From Enemella evansiae (GTDB lineage Bacteria > Pseudomonadota > Alphaproteobacteria > Rhodobacterales > Rhodobacteraceae), in contig JAFKDC010000022.1 of the NCBI GenBank assembly GCA_017255395.1, positions 1-64,000 of the forward strand: a stretch of DNA of 64,000 nt, written 5' to 3'. The position numbers and the translations under genes were made by a program. Positions 7,788-15,050 of this stretch are shown piece after piece. The notes beneath the pieces are model-generated. The model did no database searches, was not told the origin of the DNA, and saw nothing but the letters and a program-made list of their open reading frames with translations. The first letter of the stretch is position 1. Every line of letters begins with the position of its first letter.

Positions 7788-7990
7788 GCAGCCTACTAAC
7801 CTCGTCGCTATTTTTCGTTCGCACAGACTGTTTCTGTGACTGTGTTCGTCCTGGTCGAGACAGATTAAGTCCATGAATCGGCTGGGTCCATCGCTTCCAT
7901 TCCATCTGATCCAGAGTCGGTTGTTGGCTTACGCCGGGGCCCCCGTGCGGCATCGTACCCGCGTAAACCCTCACAGCCAGGAGGCCGACG

Positions 7991-8158
7991 ATGGATGAGA
8001 CACCGATGCGCGTGGTGACGCGGGAGCGCCAGGAGGTCGCGGAGATGGAGCGCCAGTATAACGAACTGAACGAGCCGGCCGAGGAGCTCTGGGACCTGAT
8101 GGAACGGAAGCGCGCCCGCCTCGCAGGTATGGGCCACCCGGTGTCGCTCGATGACTGA
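7991..8158 (+). CDS. small helical charged protein (55 residues)
   Basis: A short gene reading MDETPMRVVTRERQEVAEME and continuing in highly charged helix to residue 55. It has a good ribosome site (AGGAGG, 7979-7984) and overlaps the next start by 8 nt. It looks like a small coiled-coil protein. No function is recognised. It probably opens the operon that runs to 9828. Confidence 0.6.
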   Translation: MDETPMRVVTRERQEVAEMERQYNELNEPAEELWDLMERKRARLAGMGHPVSLDD

Positions 8159-8525
8159 GGCTGCACGGGCCCGACCGGTCCCGCCGCTGCCAGTGATCCA
8201 GTACGCCTGCACCCAGCAGGAGGCCGAGGCCCTGGTCGAGGAGGCCGTGGCCGACTGGCCGCCGCTCCCCGGTCTATCGATGCGCGCCAATGCCATCCGC
8301 CTACTGGCCTCCATGTATCACGTCCACGGTTCGACGCACTTTCCGCGAGGCTGGGTCCGCCCAGCCATGCAAACGTTCATCGCAGCGGGGGTGGACTGCC
8401 CGAACGCCCGGTGCTGGCGTTCCTACCGATCCGACATCCAGGAGAACCCCGGCGGCTTCCTCTCGACCGAGGGCACGCCGACTGACCTTCTGCGCCAGAT
8501 GGAGCTGGACCTCTTGGGCGAGTGA
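8151..8525 (+). CDS. unrecognised 124-residue protein
   Basis: Starts within the end of the preceding small gene (ATGACTGA overlap), so it is translationally coupled. It has a Pro-rich N-terminus, one helical region around residues 25-65 (EALVEEAVADW and RANAIRLLASMYHVHG) and two Cys residues in DCPNARCWRSY. I do not recognise it. Its place in an operon of coiled-coil proteins in a satellite makes a packaging or capsid-related role possible, but the sequence does not prove it. Confidence 0.55.
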   Translation: MTEAARARPVPPLPVIQYACTQQEAEALVEEAVADWPPLPGLSMRANAIRLLASMYHVHGSTHFPRGWVRPAMQTFIAAGVDCPNARCWRSYRSDIQENPGGFLSTEGTPTDLLRQMELDLLGE

Positions 8526-8701
8526 CGCACCAGCATTTGACGCCCGACGCTCAGACGCTGGTCCCCCGCACCGGCCCGACGCGGCATCGTGGTCTCGTGT
8601 CGGTTGGTCATGAGCCTTCTTCTCCCGACATGACGGGCGCCCGTGACGAATGGCTTTGGGGCGGGCGCCCGTACCCGACGCACGGAGGCAGAGGATCAAA
8701 G

Positions 8702-9361
8702 ATGAAGAAAGACGAACTGGAAAAGAGGGTCGGCGAACTGCGGGCAGACCGCGAGCGCCTGACAGGCGAACTGGACAAGGCGCGCGCCGAGGAACGGGAC
8801 GCCCTGATCGAGGGCAGGAAACTTGGCAACACCTCGGCCGCCATCGCAATCCGTATCGGCATCGTGGACGAGGCCCTCGCCGAGCTTCAGGAACGCCTGG
8901 GTGCGGCGGCAGCGAGCGCCGAGCGCCGTCAGCGGACGGTACGTGCGGAGAACGCCCTCCAGGCCACCGCCGAACGGGCGAAGCTGGCGGCAGCCGTGGA
9001 CGACGCGCTGACCGCGCTGGTCGCAGCGTGGCCCGCATACGTCGAGGCCCTCCGCAAGGACCTCGGCACCACGTCCGCCGCCGGCGGCGACCTGACCGCC
9101 GTCGAGCGGTCGCTGACTAACAACCGCGCCGCCGAGCCCCTGGTCAAGGCGCTGATCCACGCGGGCGACCTGACCATGACGCGAGCCCTCGGGATTGATA
9201 CCCCGATCCGACCACGCCACGCGATCAGCCTGGCAGCCGCCGAGGAGCGGGTCGCGGAGAGCCTGCGCACAGAGCTGCTCCGCGTCCGCGCCGATAGCCC
9301 GCAGCCGAATGTGGCCCGTGAGGCCAGGAAGGAACTGGAACAGATGGAGAAGGCCACATGA
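8702..9361 (+). CDS. coiled-coil protein
   Basis: 219 residues. The N-terminal 120 residues are predicted coiled coil (KKDELEKRVGELRADRERL and onward), followed by a more globular Ala-rich part. I chose ATG 8702 because GGAGGCAGAGG stands just upstream; the open frame back to a GTG at 8522 lacks a ribosome site at a fitting distance and looks non-coding. It ends in an ATGA overlap with the next gene. Long coiled coils ahead of structural-like genes recall phage scaffolds, but no homology is seen. Confidence 0.6.
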   Translation: MKKDELEKRVGELRADRERLTGELDKARAEERDALIEGRKLGNTSAAIAIRIGIVDEALAELQERLGAAAASAERRQRTVRAENALQATAERAKLAAAVDDALTALVAAWPAYVEALRKDLGTTSAAGGDLTAVERSLTNNRAAEPLVKALIHAGDLTMTRALGIDTPIRPRHAISLAAAEERVAESLRTELLRVRADSPQPNVAREARKELEQMEKAT

Positions 9362-9828
9362 GCACCGAGGATGGACAACGCTTCGCCGCAGAGCGCCGCC
9401 GGCTAGAGGACAAGAGGAAGGACCTGGAGGACGCCCTCATGCGGCTGAACACGGACGAGTCGGACGCGGACCGGGTCGTGGAACTGGCCCAGGAGGTCGA
9501 ACTGCTCGAACAGGAAGTGGAAAGGATGCGGTCCGAGGTGTCCGCGCGATCAAAGGAGAACGATATGACCAAGACCAAACCGGCGAAATCGCCTGACGAC
9601 GTGCGGAAGGCCGCAGCGGCGAACCGCCAGGCAGCCGAGCGGCAGCTCGACGAGCTGGCCAAGCAGATGCAGCAGCCCGGCGAGACCTTCGAGAAGGTCT
9701 ATTCGCGGGCGCTAGACACCGACATGGGCCGGTCGCTGATGCAGACTCGCGACGACGCGGCAGCCCTTGAGGTCGGCGGGATCACCAGCATGGACATTGA
9801 GAAAGCGCGCAAGAGCCTGGCTCGCTGA
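9358..9828 (+). CDS. coiled-coil protein with a probable internal start
   Basis: 156 residues. Residues 8-65 are a strongly charged coiled coil (RRRLEDKRKDLEDALMR). It overlaps the upstream coiled-coil gene by ATGA. Inside the gene, AAAGGAG (9552-9558) stands 6 nt before an in-frame ATG at 9565, which would give an 87-residue C-terminal product beginning MTKTKPAKSPDDVRK. So one gene may make a long and a short form. Function unknown. Confidence 0.6.
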   Translation: MSTEDGQRFAAERRRLEDKRKDLEDALMRLNTDESDADRVVELAQEVELLEQEVERMRSEVSARSKENDMTKTKPAKSPDDVRKAAAANRQAAERQLDELAKQMQQPGETFEKVYSRALDTDMGRSLMQTRDDAAALEVGGITSMDIEKARKSLAR

Positions 9829-9854
9829 CAGCCAGCCGGACTAACAATCGAAAG

Positions 9855-9884
9855 GGCCCGTGCTTCCAGAAGGAGGCGCGGGCC
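9855..9884 (+). terminator. probable terminator of the coiled-coil operon
   Basis: A GC-rich stem, GGCCCGTGC with GCGCGGGCC (one G-T wobble), lies 27 nt after the stop codon and is followed by TCTTCG. The weak T run lowers confidence. Confidence 0.5.
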
Positions 9885-10030
9885 TCTTCGCCTCCATTAG
9901 CCATTTATTTCCAATAAGTTAACGGACCGAACGCCCCGCAATAAGGGTATGCCGGAGGGTTGACAGTGTGCGACTCTCCCTCGCAGGCGCCCCAGCCGGG
10001 GTTCCGTTTCAAAGCTGAGAGAAACCAACC

Positions 10031-10384
10031 ATGAAAATACTAGTAAGAGAACTTGCTGACCTGGAGGGCTTCAGCCTCATCCACTTTGCATTCACCCTGC
10101 CGAAGGACGAACTGGCCCTCGATCCGGATCACGTGGACGGCATCATGCTCGATGAACTGAACAGGGACGACGAACTCCACCTCGTGGGCCTGCTGCAGTA
10201 CCTTGCCCGGAACTACGGCCACCGGCTAGGCGCCGCGATCTTCGAACCGCTGATGGAGAGCGTGCTCGAACGGCAGGAGGAGTTCGGCGAGCACGGGATC
10301 GGCCCGGACCTCGCTGAGGACCTACGTGAAGCCTTCGAACAGGCGGTACTGGCGCGGTACTCGCCGCTGTCGATGGCATCCTGA
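10031..10384 (+). CDS. unrecognised acidic protein
   Basis: 117 residues, acidic (many Asp/Glu), mostly helical, no membrane segment. It follows a 200-bp gap that contains a TTGACA at 9960-9965 and an AT-rich stretch, so it probably has its own promoter. A weak GAGAGAAA ribosome site precedes the ATG. The size and acidity recall small satellite or phage inhibitor proteins, including DNA mimics, but no family is recognised. Confidence 0.55.
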   Translation: MKILVRELADLEGFSLIHFAFTLPKDELALDPDHVDGIMLDELNRDDELHLVGLLQYLARNYGHRLGAAIFEPLMESVLERQEEFGEHGIGPDLAEDLREAFEQAVLARYSPLSMAS

Positions 10385-10409
10385 ACCACGAGCAGAAGGA
10401 GACAAGAGT

Positions 10410-10655
10410 ATGCAATACACCGATGATGGAAAGTTCCGCCTCGAGGTCACGCTCGACGTGGGCGACCTGGCCGTAGCCTACGAGCTAAACGGCAGCGGCG
10501 AGCTTTCCGAGGCCGAGATCGTTGAAGCGGCCGCAGTGGTTAAGATACTGGAACGCATCGGACGGCGGATGAACCCGTGCGAGGTTTTCGAGAACATAGC
10601 GGGCAACCCGAACGTCGAGGGCCCCGAGCTCGATAGCCTGCACCAGGCCGCCTAG
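10410..10655 (+). CDS. unrecognised small acidic protein
   Basis: 81 residues, acidic, mixed strand and helix, with one Cys at about 58. ATG 10410 follows GAAGGAGACAAGAGT, a good ribosome site; the longer open frame starting upstream is not preferred. It lies 25 nt after the preceding acidic gene and probably shares its transcript. A strong hairpin at 10667 closes the unit. Confidence 0.55.
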   Translation: MQYTDDGKFRLEVTLDVGDLAVAYELNGSGELSEAEIVEAAAVVKILERIGRRMNPCEVFENIAGNPNVEGPELDSLHQAA

Positions 10656-10666
10656 CTTTCGACATT

Positions 10667-10693
10667 GCCTGTGGCGCTCCCAGCGCCACAGGC
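10667..10693. terminator. strong hairpin closing the acidic-gene unit
   Basis: A 12-bp perfect stem (10667-10678 with 10682-10693) and a CCC loop lie 11 nt after the stop codon. No T run follows, so it may act with Rho or protect the 3' end. Confidence 0.5.
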
Positions 10694-10813
10694 TCCAATG
10701 CATCTCCGAAGCAATACGTGAGCGCCCGGCGGGGCTCGCGGGCTTCTCACTTCACGACAAGGTGGACCCATCGAGCGGGCGAAGGTTGCCCGTTGCTTAG
10801 AAGGAAACCAGCC

Positions 10814-11347
10814 ATGACCAAGACCACCTACGTCGCCACCGCCCCCGACGGCTCGCAGCACACCCGCAAGACCTACCGGACCTACACCCACGCCGTCCTG
10901 ATCGAAGGCGAGGAGGGATGGGGCGCGGTCGGCTTCTGCGGCCGTACCGACCTCGCCGAGAAGAAGCGCGGCGAGCACCCCGGATCGATCGTGGTCGAGT
11001 GCTGCGTTCTCGGTGACCGCGCGGCTGACATGCCCGAGGCAGAGGTCAAGGAGAACGCTGAACCGACCGCACCGGAAGCAAACGACAAGCCTGAGCGCGA
11101 GCAGACAGTCGACGAGAAGATTGCAGCGGCCACGGTCCACGGCCCTGGGCCGAAGCGGACCATTGGATCGCTGGTGCAGGAGCTGCTGATGGACCCCGAT
11201 CTCGGCTACCTTGCCATCGTGGATCGGGTTGTGGCCGAGTTTCCCGACGCCAAGACCTCAGTGCGCAGCGTGGCGAGCGTGGCGGCCGTCATGCGCAAGA
11301 AGGGCGTGGACGTACCGATCCGCAGGAAGGTCAAGTCTTCCGACTGA
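10814..11347 (+). CDS. two-domain protein with C-terminal winged-helix-like region
   Basis: 177 residues. Residues 1-75 form a small compact domain (TYVATAPDGSQHTRKTYRTY onward), about 76-115 an acidic linker (EAEVKENAEPTAPEANDKPE), and about 118-175 a conserved-looking domain beginning PKRTIGSLVQELLMDPD that resembles winged-helix tails of plasmid and phage proteins. ATG 10814 is preceded by AAGGAAA. It is the last gene before the cargo segment and might be a late or cargo regulator. Function is not established. Confidence 0.55.
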   Translation: MTKTTYVATAPDGSQHTRKTYRTYTHAVLIEGEEGWGAVGFCGRTDLAEKKRGEHPGSIVVECCVLGDRAADMPEAEVKENAEPTAPEANDKPEREQTVDEKIAAATVHGPGPKRTIGSLVQELLMDPDLGYLAIVDRVVAEFPDAKTSVRSVASVAAVMRKKGVDVPIRRKVKSSD

Positions 11348-11360
11348 GGGCGACGCCTTC

Positions 11361-11798
11361 TTATGAGCCGTCACCGATGGACGATGGCGGCCGTTCCCCC
11401 AAAAAGGCTACGATGCGATCCGCCAGGATCGCCTCGTCCTTTGTCTCACACTCCCAGACCACCAGCACCCGCCAGCCCGTGGCTTCGAGTTCTTGCCGGG
11501 TCCTCCTGTCCCGTTCGACGTTGCGGGTGAGCTTGGCCTCCCAGTAATCTCGATTGGACGACGGCACCCGGCCGTCCCGGCAATCGTGCTGGTGCCAGAA
11601 GCATCCGTGCACGAATATCACCGAGCGTCGTGGGCCAAAGACGAGGTCGGGCTTGCCTGGCAGGTCCTTGCTGTGCAGCCTGTACCGGTAACCCAGGCCG
11701 TGGACCAACCGGCGGACGACCATCTCGGGCTTCATGCCCTTGCTCTTGATGCGCCGCATGTTTTCGCTGCGGCGCGCCGGGGTGATCTTGTCCGCCAC
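11361..11798 (-). CDS. vsr: very short patch repair endonuclease (Vsr)
   Basis: 145 residues, the usual length. Vsr nicks next to T:G mismatches that arise when 5-methylcytosine deaminates. All key residues fall at the E. coli numbers: catalytic Asp51 (PGKPDLVFG) and His69, zinc ligands Cys66, His71 and Cys73 in HGCFWHQHDC, and Cys117 in VVWEC. It starts with GTG after AGGAAGG. It is divergent from the HNH nuclease gene (41 bp apart) and belongs with the cytosine methyltransferase at 12613, whose mutagenic cost it would offset. Confidence 0.93.
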   Translation of the reverse strand: MADKITPARRSENMRRIKSKGMKPEMVVRRLVHGLGYRYRLHSKDLPGKPDLVFGPRRSVIFVHGCFWHQHDCRDGRVPSSNRDYWEAKLTRNVERDRRTRQELEATGWRVLVVWECETKDEAILADRIVAFLGERPPSSIGDGS

Positions 11799-11839
11799 TA
11801 CATCTTGACCTTCCTACGTAGTCCTCCGACATTATCTGC

Positions 11840-12616
11840 ATGTCGGAAGAAGAATCCATCAAGCTGGGGCACATCGCGAAGAAAGCCCTCGACCTGCTCC
11901 GGAAGCACCCGGAGGGTCTGAGCATGGCCGAAATGCGCGACATGGTTGGGGAGACCTCTCAGACGCAGGAACACTTCAACCGGCGCGTGCGGGAGATTCG
12001 CAAGGTCTTCGAACTGGACCTCGTACGGCGCGAGGAGGACGGAGCATCTGTCTACGTGCTCGGTGAGCGGAAGCCCCAGGTGGACTCTGGCCAGGTTTCC
12101 GAGAAGCTCCGGGCTGCGGTCATCCACATGGCACACGGCAAGTGTCAGATGTGCGGCCAGAGCATCAAGGACGACGGCGTCAAGTTGCAGGCGGATCACA
12201 AGGTCCCGCAGAGCTGGGGTGGACCGACGACCATTGAGAACCTGTGGGCTATTTGCGAGGCCTGCAATCGAGGCAAGAGGAACTTCTTCGCGTCGTTCAA
12301 CGCTGAGGAAATGCAGCAGGTCGTCCACATCGAGTCGGTACACGAGCGGATCGCGCGCTTCCTCAAGCTGCACGCCCCGGAGCCCGTGCCAGCCTGGGCA
12401 ATCGAGTTCGTTGCGAACGTTCGCGACCAGCAACTAGACTGGCGCAAGCGCCTGCGTGAACTCCGCTACGATCCGATCGGATTGGACATCGAGGTCTCCA
12501 AGAAGCGGGACGATAAGGGCGTCCAGTCTTTCTACGCCCTCAAGAACTGGCGAGACCTCCCGGAAGACCACGTGCGTCAGATCAAGGACTTCGAGCGCCG
12601 GAAAGGACGTCGCTAG
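11840..12616 (+). CDS. HNH endonuclease, probable type II restriction enzyme
   Basis: 258 residues. The N-terminal 75 residues resemble a winged helix (SMAEMRDMVGETSQTQEHF). Residues 101-150 hold a zinc-bound HNH site: CQMCG (Cys102, Cys105), LQADHKVPQSWGGPT with His120, Asn134, then CEACNRGK (Cys139, Cys142). A basic C-terminal domain follows. Placed between vsr and a cytosine methyltransferase, it is most likely the restriction partner. The ATG lacks a strong ribosome site, as restriction genes often do. Its TAG stop shares the palindrome CTAG (12613-12616) with the stop of the convergent methyltransferase gene. Confidence 0.82.
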   Translation: MSEEESIKLGHIAKKALDLLRKHPEGLSMAEMRDMVGETSQTQEHFNRRVREIRKVFELDLVRREEDGASVYVLGERKPQVDSGQVSEKLRAAVIHMAHGKCQMCGQSIKDDGVKLQADHKVPQSWGGPTTIENLWAICEACNRGKRNFFASFNAEEMQQVVHIESVHERIARFLKLHAPEPVPAWAIEFVANVRDQQLDWRKRLRELRYDPIGLDIEVSKKRDDKGVQSFYALKNWRDLPEDHVRQIKDFERRKGRR

Positions 12617-13572
12617 GAGGCGACGGCCACAAGACGGCGTTTCTTTAGTGCCACAGACACCCGCTCGGCTACGGCGCGAGCGACGGGCGGCGGGAAGGCG
12701 TTGCCCACCTGCCGGTAGGCGTTGGTCTTCCTGCCTGTGAAATGCCAGTCGTCAGGGAAGCCCTGTATCCTTGCGACCATCGGCACTGTAAGCCGGGGCA
12801 TCCCTACGAAGTCAGGGTCAGGGGCCTCCTCGGCCACAGTCTTGCCGTTGACCCCGAGAGTCTCCCACGCGCGGCGCGCCCTGGTTGGGCCAAGGTCAGG
12901 CCCGCCGTGCTTCTTCGAGCCGCCGACGATAGTCGGGGCGATCTCGTCCGCACGGTCCCGCCATGCCTTGGCACCGGGCCAGCCCCTTGCGGCCATCATG
13001 TCGTAGAGTGTCTCGCCGACGGTGGGCGGGTTGTGGTGCTGCTCCTCCGGCCACTCGAAGCTGTCGGATAGGTCCTTTCGCATCGCAACGATGATGACGC
13101 GGGGGCGAAGCTGAGGGACGCCGAAGTGGGAGGCGTTGAGCAGGCGCCAGTCGGTCTCGTAGCCTAGCTGGCGCAGCTGGCGTTTAAGGCCCTCGCGATA
13201 GTCGTGGAAGACGGCATCGAGGAAGCCACGGACGTTCTCGATCATCACGGCTCGGGGGCGGATGGCGTCAACGATCTCTACGGCGTCAGGGAACAGATTT
13301 CGCTCGTCCTTCTCGCCGAGCTGTTTGCCTGCGACGGAGAACGGCGGACAGGGCAGGCCACCCGCGACGAGGTCCACGCCCGCGAAGTCAGCGGCGCGCT
13401 CCTTGAACAGGCGGAGGTCGTCCTCGACCACCTTCCACGCGGGCCTGTTGTGCTTCAGGGTCGCGCAGCAGTGGGCATCTATCTCGACCAACGCCTCATG
13501 ACCGAAGCCGGCTTGCTCAAGGCCGAGCGCCTGGCCGCCAGCCCCCGCGCATAGCTCAATTGACGTCAACAT
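12613..13572 (-). CDS. DNA (cytosine-5) methyltransferase
   Basis: 319 residues, on the short side for the family. It transfers methyl groups from SAM to cytosine C5. Motif I is ELCAGAGGQALGLEQAGF, motif IV GGLPCPPFS with nucleophile Cys75, motif VI IENVRG (112-114 ENV), motif VIII QLRPR, motif X QVGNAFPPPVA. The segment between VIII and IX, about 90 residues, is the target-recognition region, so the recognised site cannot be read. It starts after AGGAGGG and converges on the HNH nuclease gene, with which it forms a probable type II R-M pair. Confidence 0.93.
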   Translation of the reverse strand: MLTSIELCAGAGGQALGLEQAGFGHEALVEIDAHCCATLKHNRPAWKVVEDDLRLFKERAADFAGVDLVAGGLPCPPFSVAGKQLGEKDERNLFPDAVEIVDAIRPRAVMIENVRGFLDAVFHDYREGLKRQLRQLGYETDWRLLNASHFGVPQLRPRVIIVAMRKDLSDSFEWPEEQHHNPPTVGETLYDMMAARGWPGAKAWRDRADEIAPTIVGGSKKHGGPDLGPTRARRAWETLGVNGKTVAEEAPDPDFVGMPRLTVPMVARIQGFPDDWHFTGRKTNAYRQVGNAFPPPVARAVAERVSVALKKRRLVAVAS

Positions 13573-13693
13573 GTGGTCGGTCCCTCCTGCTCGTGCCCAA
13601 TAGCTTGGGTCTACGCCGAATCTGCACGCTTGTCAGCAGTCACGGCATGTTCTATCAATGTTCTATCAGATTGGTTAATGGGCGAAAAGGAAA

Positions 13694-14080
13694 ATGTCGG
13701 ACCAACAGATCGAGGTATACAGGCAGCGATACGAGACGTTTCGCCATTTGGACAGGCTGCGCTGGCAGATGGCTCAACTGCTCGTCGCGGTGCTCTCCGC
13801 TGGCGCCCTCATCTTCCGCACCTCTCCCGACGGAGTCGGCGGAGCATTTTGGCTGTTCCTCGGGCTCGCCTTCCTGACCATTGCGCTCGTCATGAACCGG
13901 ATTTCACAGGGCATTGAGAAGAATGGCGTGGTCCTCAAGGAGTTCGGCGCAGCGGTCGGTGACGACAAAGTACCGAGCGTATCGAACGGGTGGCAGAGCG
14001 TGACGCACTGGCTGACGGTCGCCATCGCGATCGGCGGGTTGGGGTGCCTGGTATTCGGGCTCAGCGAATTGAAGAGTTAG
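13694..14080 (+). CDS. small three-helix membrane protein paired with TIR gene
   Basis: 128 residues. A charged N-terminal helix (EVYRQRYETFRHLDRLRWQ) leads into three predicted membrane segments at about 24-42, 50-68 and 106-124, with a cytosolic stretch of about 37 residues between the second and third. I do not recognise a named family; the topology loosely recalls SLATT-type and other small membrane effectors of abortive-infection systems. AAAAGG precedes the ATG. The TIR gene follows after 9 nt, so the two form one unit. By analogy with Thoeris, this could be the effector that a TIR-made signal opens or assembles. Confidence 0.72.
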   Translation: MSDQQIEVYRQRYETFRHLDRLRWQMAQLLVAVLSAGALIFRTSPDGVGGAFWLFLGLAFLTIALVMNRISQGIEKNGVVLKEFGAAVGDDKVPSVSNGWQSVTHWLTVAIAIGGLGCLVFGLSELKS

Positions 14081-14089
14081 GGATCGAGC

Positions 14090-14875
14090 ATGACAAAGGC
14101 ATTCATCAGCTATCACCATGAGAACGACCAGGACTACAAGCACCACCTGAGCTATTTCGCGCAGCAGTTCGGGGCCTTCCAGGACGGCTCACTGCCAGTG
14201 ACAGGAATTCCGGACGACAACCGCTCGTCGCAGAGCATACGTCGCCAGATCAGGGACGACTTCCTGCGCGATAGCGAGGTAACGATCCTTCTGTGCGGTC
14301 GTGAGACGCGGGGCAGGAAGCACGTCGACTGGGAACTGAAGTCCAGTATGATAAACGGCCGCGTGAACCGCAAATCGGGCATACTCGTCATCAACCTTCC
14401 CGGAGTGGCCGGCGGTTGGACCGCTGCCCTGCCAAACGAGAAGAAGGCGATCTACGGTCACCACGGCGGAGCGTGGACCACGTTCCAACAAAGAACGCAG
14501 TTTGAGCAGAAGTACCCGCTGATGCCCTCTCGGATCGTGGACAACCTCATGAAGCCCGGCGTCGCCATATCGGTGGTGCAGTGGGATCGGATCGAGAACG
14601 ACCCCGCCGCCTTGCGCTGGCTGGTGGACTCCACCGCCGCCGCCGGCCGGTCAAACGAGTACGACCTCTCGCGTCCAATGCGGCGGAACAACTCTGCCCG
14701 CGTTCAGCCGACGCTGGCGGACCTTCTCGCCCCGCAGTCACCATTATACGCGCTCGGTCTTGGTGCCGCTCCGAGGAACGCCCTTGCCGACTACCTGGAG
14801 CGCAGCCCCAGCGATACCGGCCTGCAGCCGCGTAACGCGCTTCTAGATGCGATGAACGCGCGGCGTGGCCGGTAG
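14090..14875 (+). CDS. TIR-like (ThsB/DUF1863-type) protein
   Basis: 261 residues. Residues 2-100 fit the MTH538/ThsB class of TIR-like domains: AFISYHHENDQDYKHHL, then a QIRDDFLRDSEVTILLCG strand and RKHVDWEL, in which Glu82 takes the place of the conserved active-site Glu. In Thoeris, ThsB senses phage and makes a cyclic-ADP-ribose-type signal from NAD+. No ThsA (SIR2-SLOG) is present; the only partner is the small membrane protein 9 nt upstream. The C-terminal 100 residues are a poorly conserved polar extension. Confidence 0.82.
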   Translation: MTKAFISYHHENDQDYKHHLSYFAQQFGAFQDGSLPVTGIPDDNRSSQSIRRQIRDDFLRDSEVTILLCGRETRGRKHVDWELKSSMINGRVNRKSGILVINLPGVAGGWTAALPNEKKAIYGHHGGAWTTFQQRTQFEQKYPLMPSRIVDNLMKPGVAISVVQWDRIENDPAALRWLVDSTAAAGRSNEYDLSRPMRRNNSARVQPTLADLLAPQSPLYALGLGAAPRNALADYLERSPSDTGLQPRNALLDAMNARRGR

Positions 14876-15003
14876 ACAGGAAATAGAGCTTCGCCGCTAA
14901 CACGTTGAAACGGCTGCGAAAGCCATACAGTCAATCACTGTGTCTATGCTGTACTCGGGCCCCGAGGGGCACCATGAAAATCAGCCTAAGTGCTTGATTT
15001 TTA
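14876..15003. other. right inner end of the element
   Basis: No gene. The stretch contains CTGTACTCGGG (14949-14959), a copy of the word before the integrase, and a GC-rich GCCCCGAGGGGC palindrome (about 14959-14970). After integration it forms the 3' flank of tRNA-Asn; I see no good minus-strand terminator with a T run here. Confidence 0.4.
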
Positions 15004-15050
15004 TGGCTCCGGCGGTAGGGATCGAACCTACGACCAATTGATTAACAGTC
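15004..15050. repeat. attachment repeat, right (inside tRNA-Asn)
   Basis: A 47-bp repeat identical to 250-296. It forms the 3' part of the intact tRNA-Asn gene, so the element restores the tRNA when it integrates. The identity stops within the anticodon arm, usual for tyrosine integrases that use tRNA 3' halves. Confidence 0.93.

Larger units (their letters stand above)
250..15050. mobile_element. integrated phage satellite (PICI/P4-like) in tRNA-Asn
   Basis: Bounded by identical 47-bp direct repeats made of the tRNA-Asn 3' end. Inside are a tyrosine integrase at one edge, AlpA-like HTH proteins, a Prim-Pol plus SF3 helicase replication pair with adjacent iterons, a terminase-small-subunit-like protein, small unknown genes, and R-M and TIR cargo. 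The 14.8 kb length and the lack of capsid, portal, tail and large-terminase genes fit a satellite that is packaged by a helper phage rather than a decayed complete prophage. Helper and packaging mode cannot be read from the sequence. An integrative plasmid-like element is the main alternative. Confidence 0.85.

Noticed and set aside
8522-8701. GTG-initiated extension of the coiled-coil gene
   Set aside because: No fitting ribosome site and a non-coding look with repeated GGGCGCCC words; ATG 8702 has a proper site.
9960-9965. TTGACA as a -35 box for the acidic genes
   Set aside because: No matching -10 hexamer at 16-18 bp could be found, so no promoter is called.
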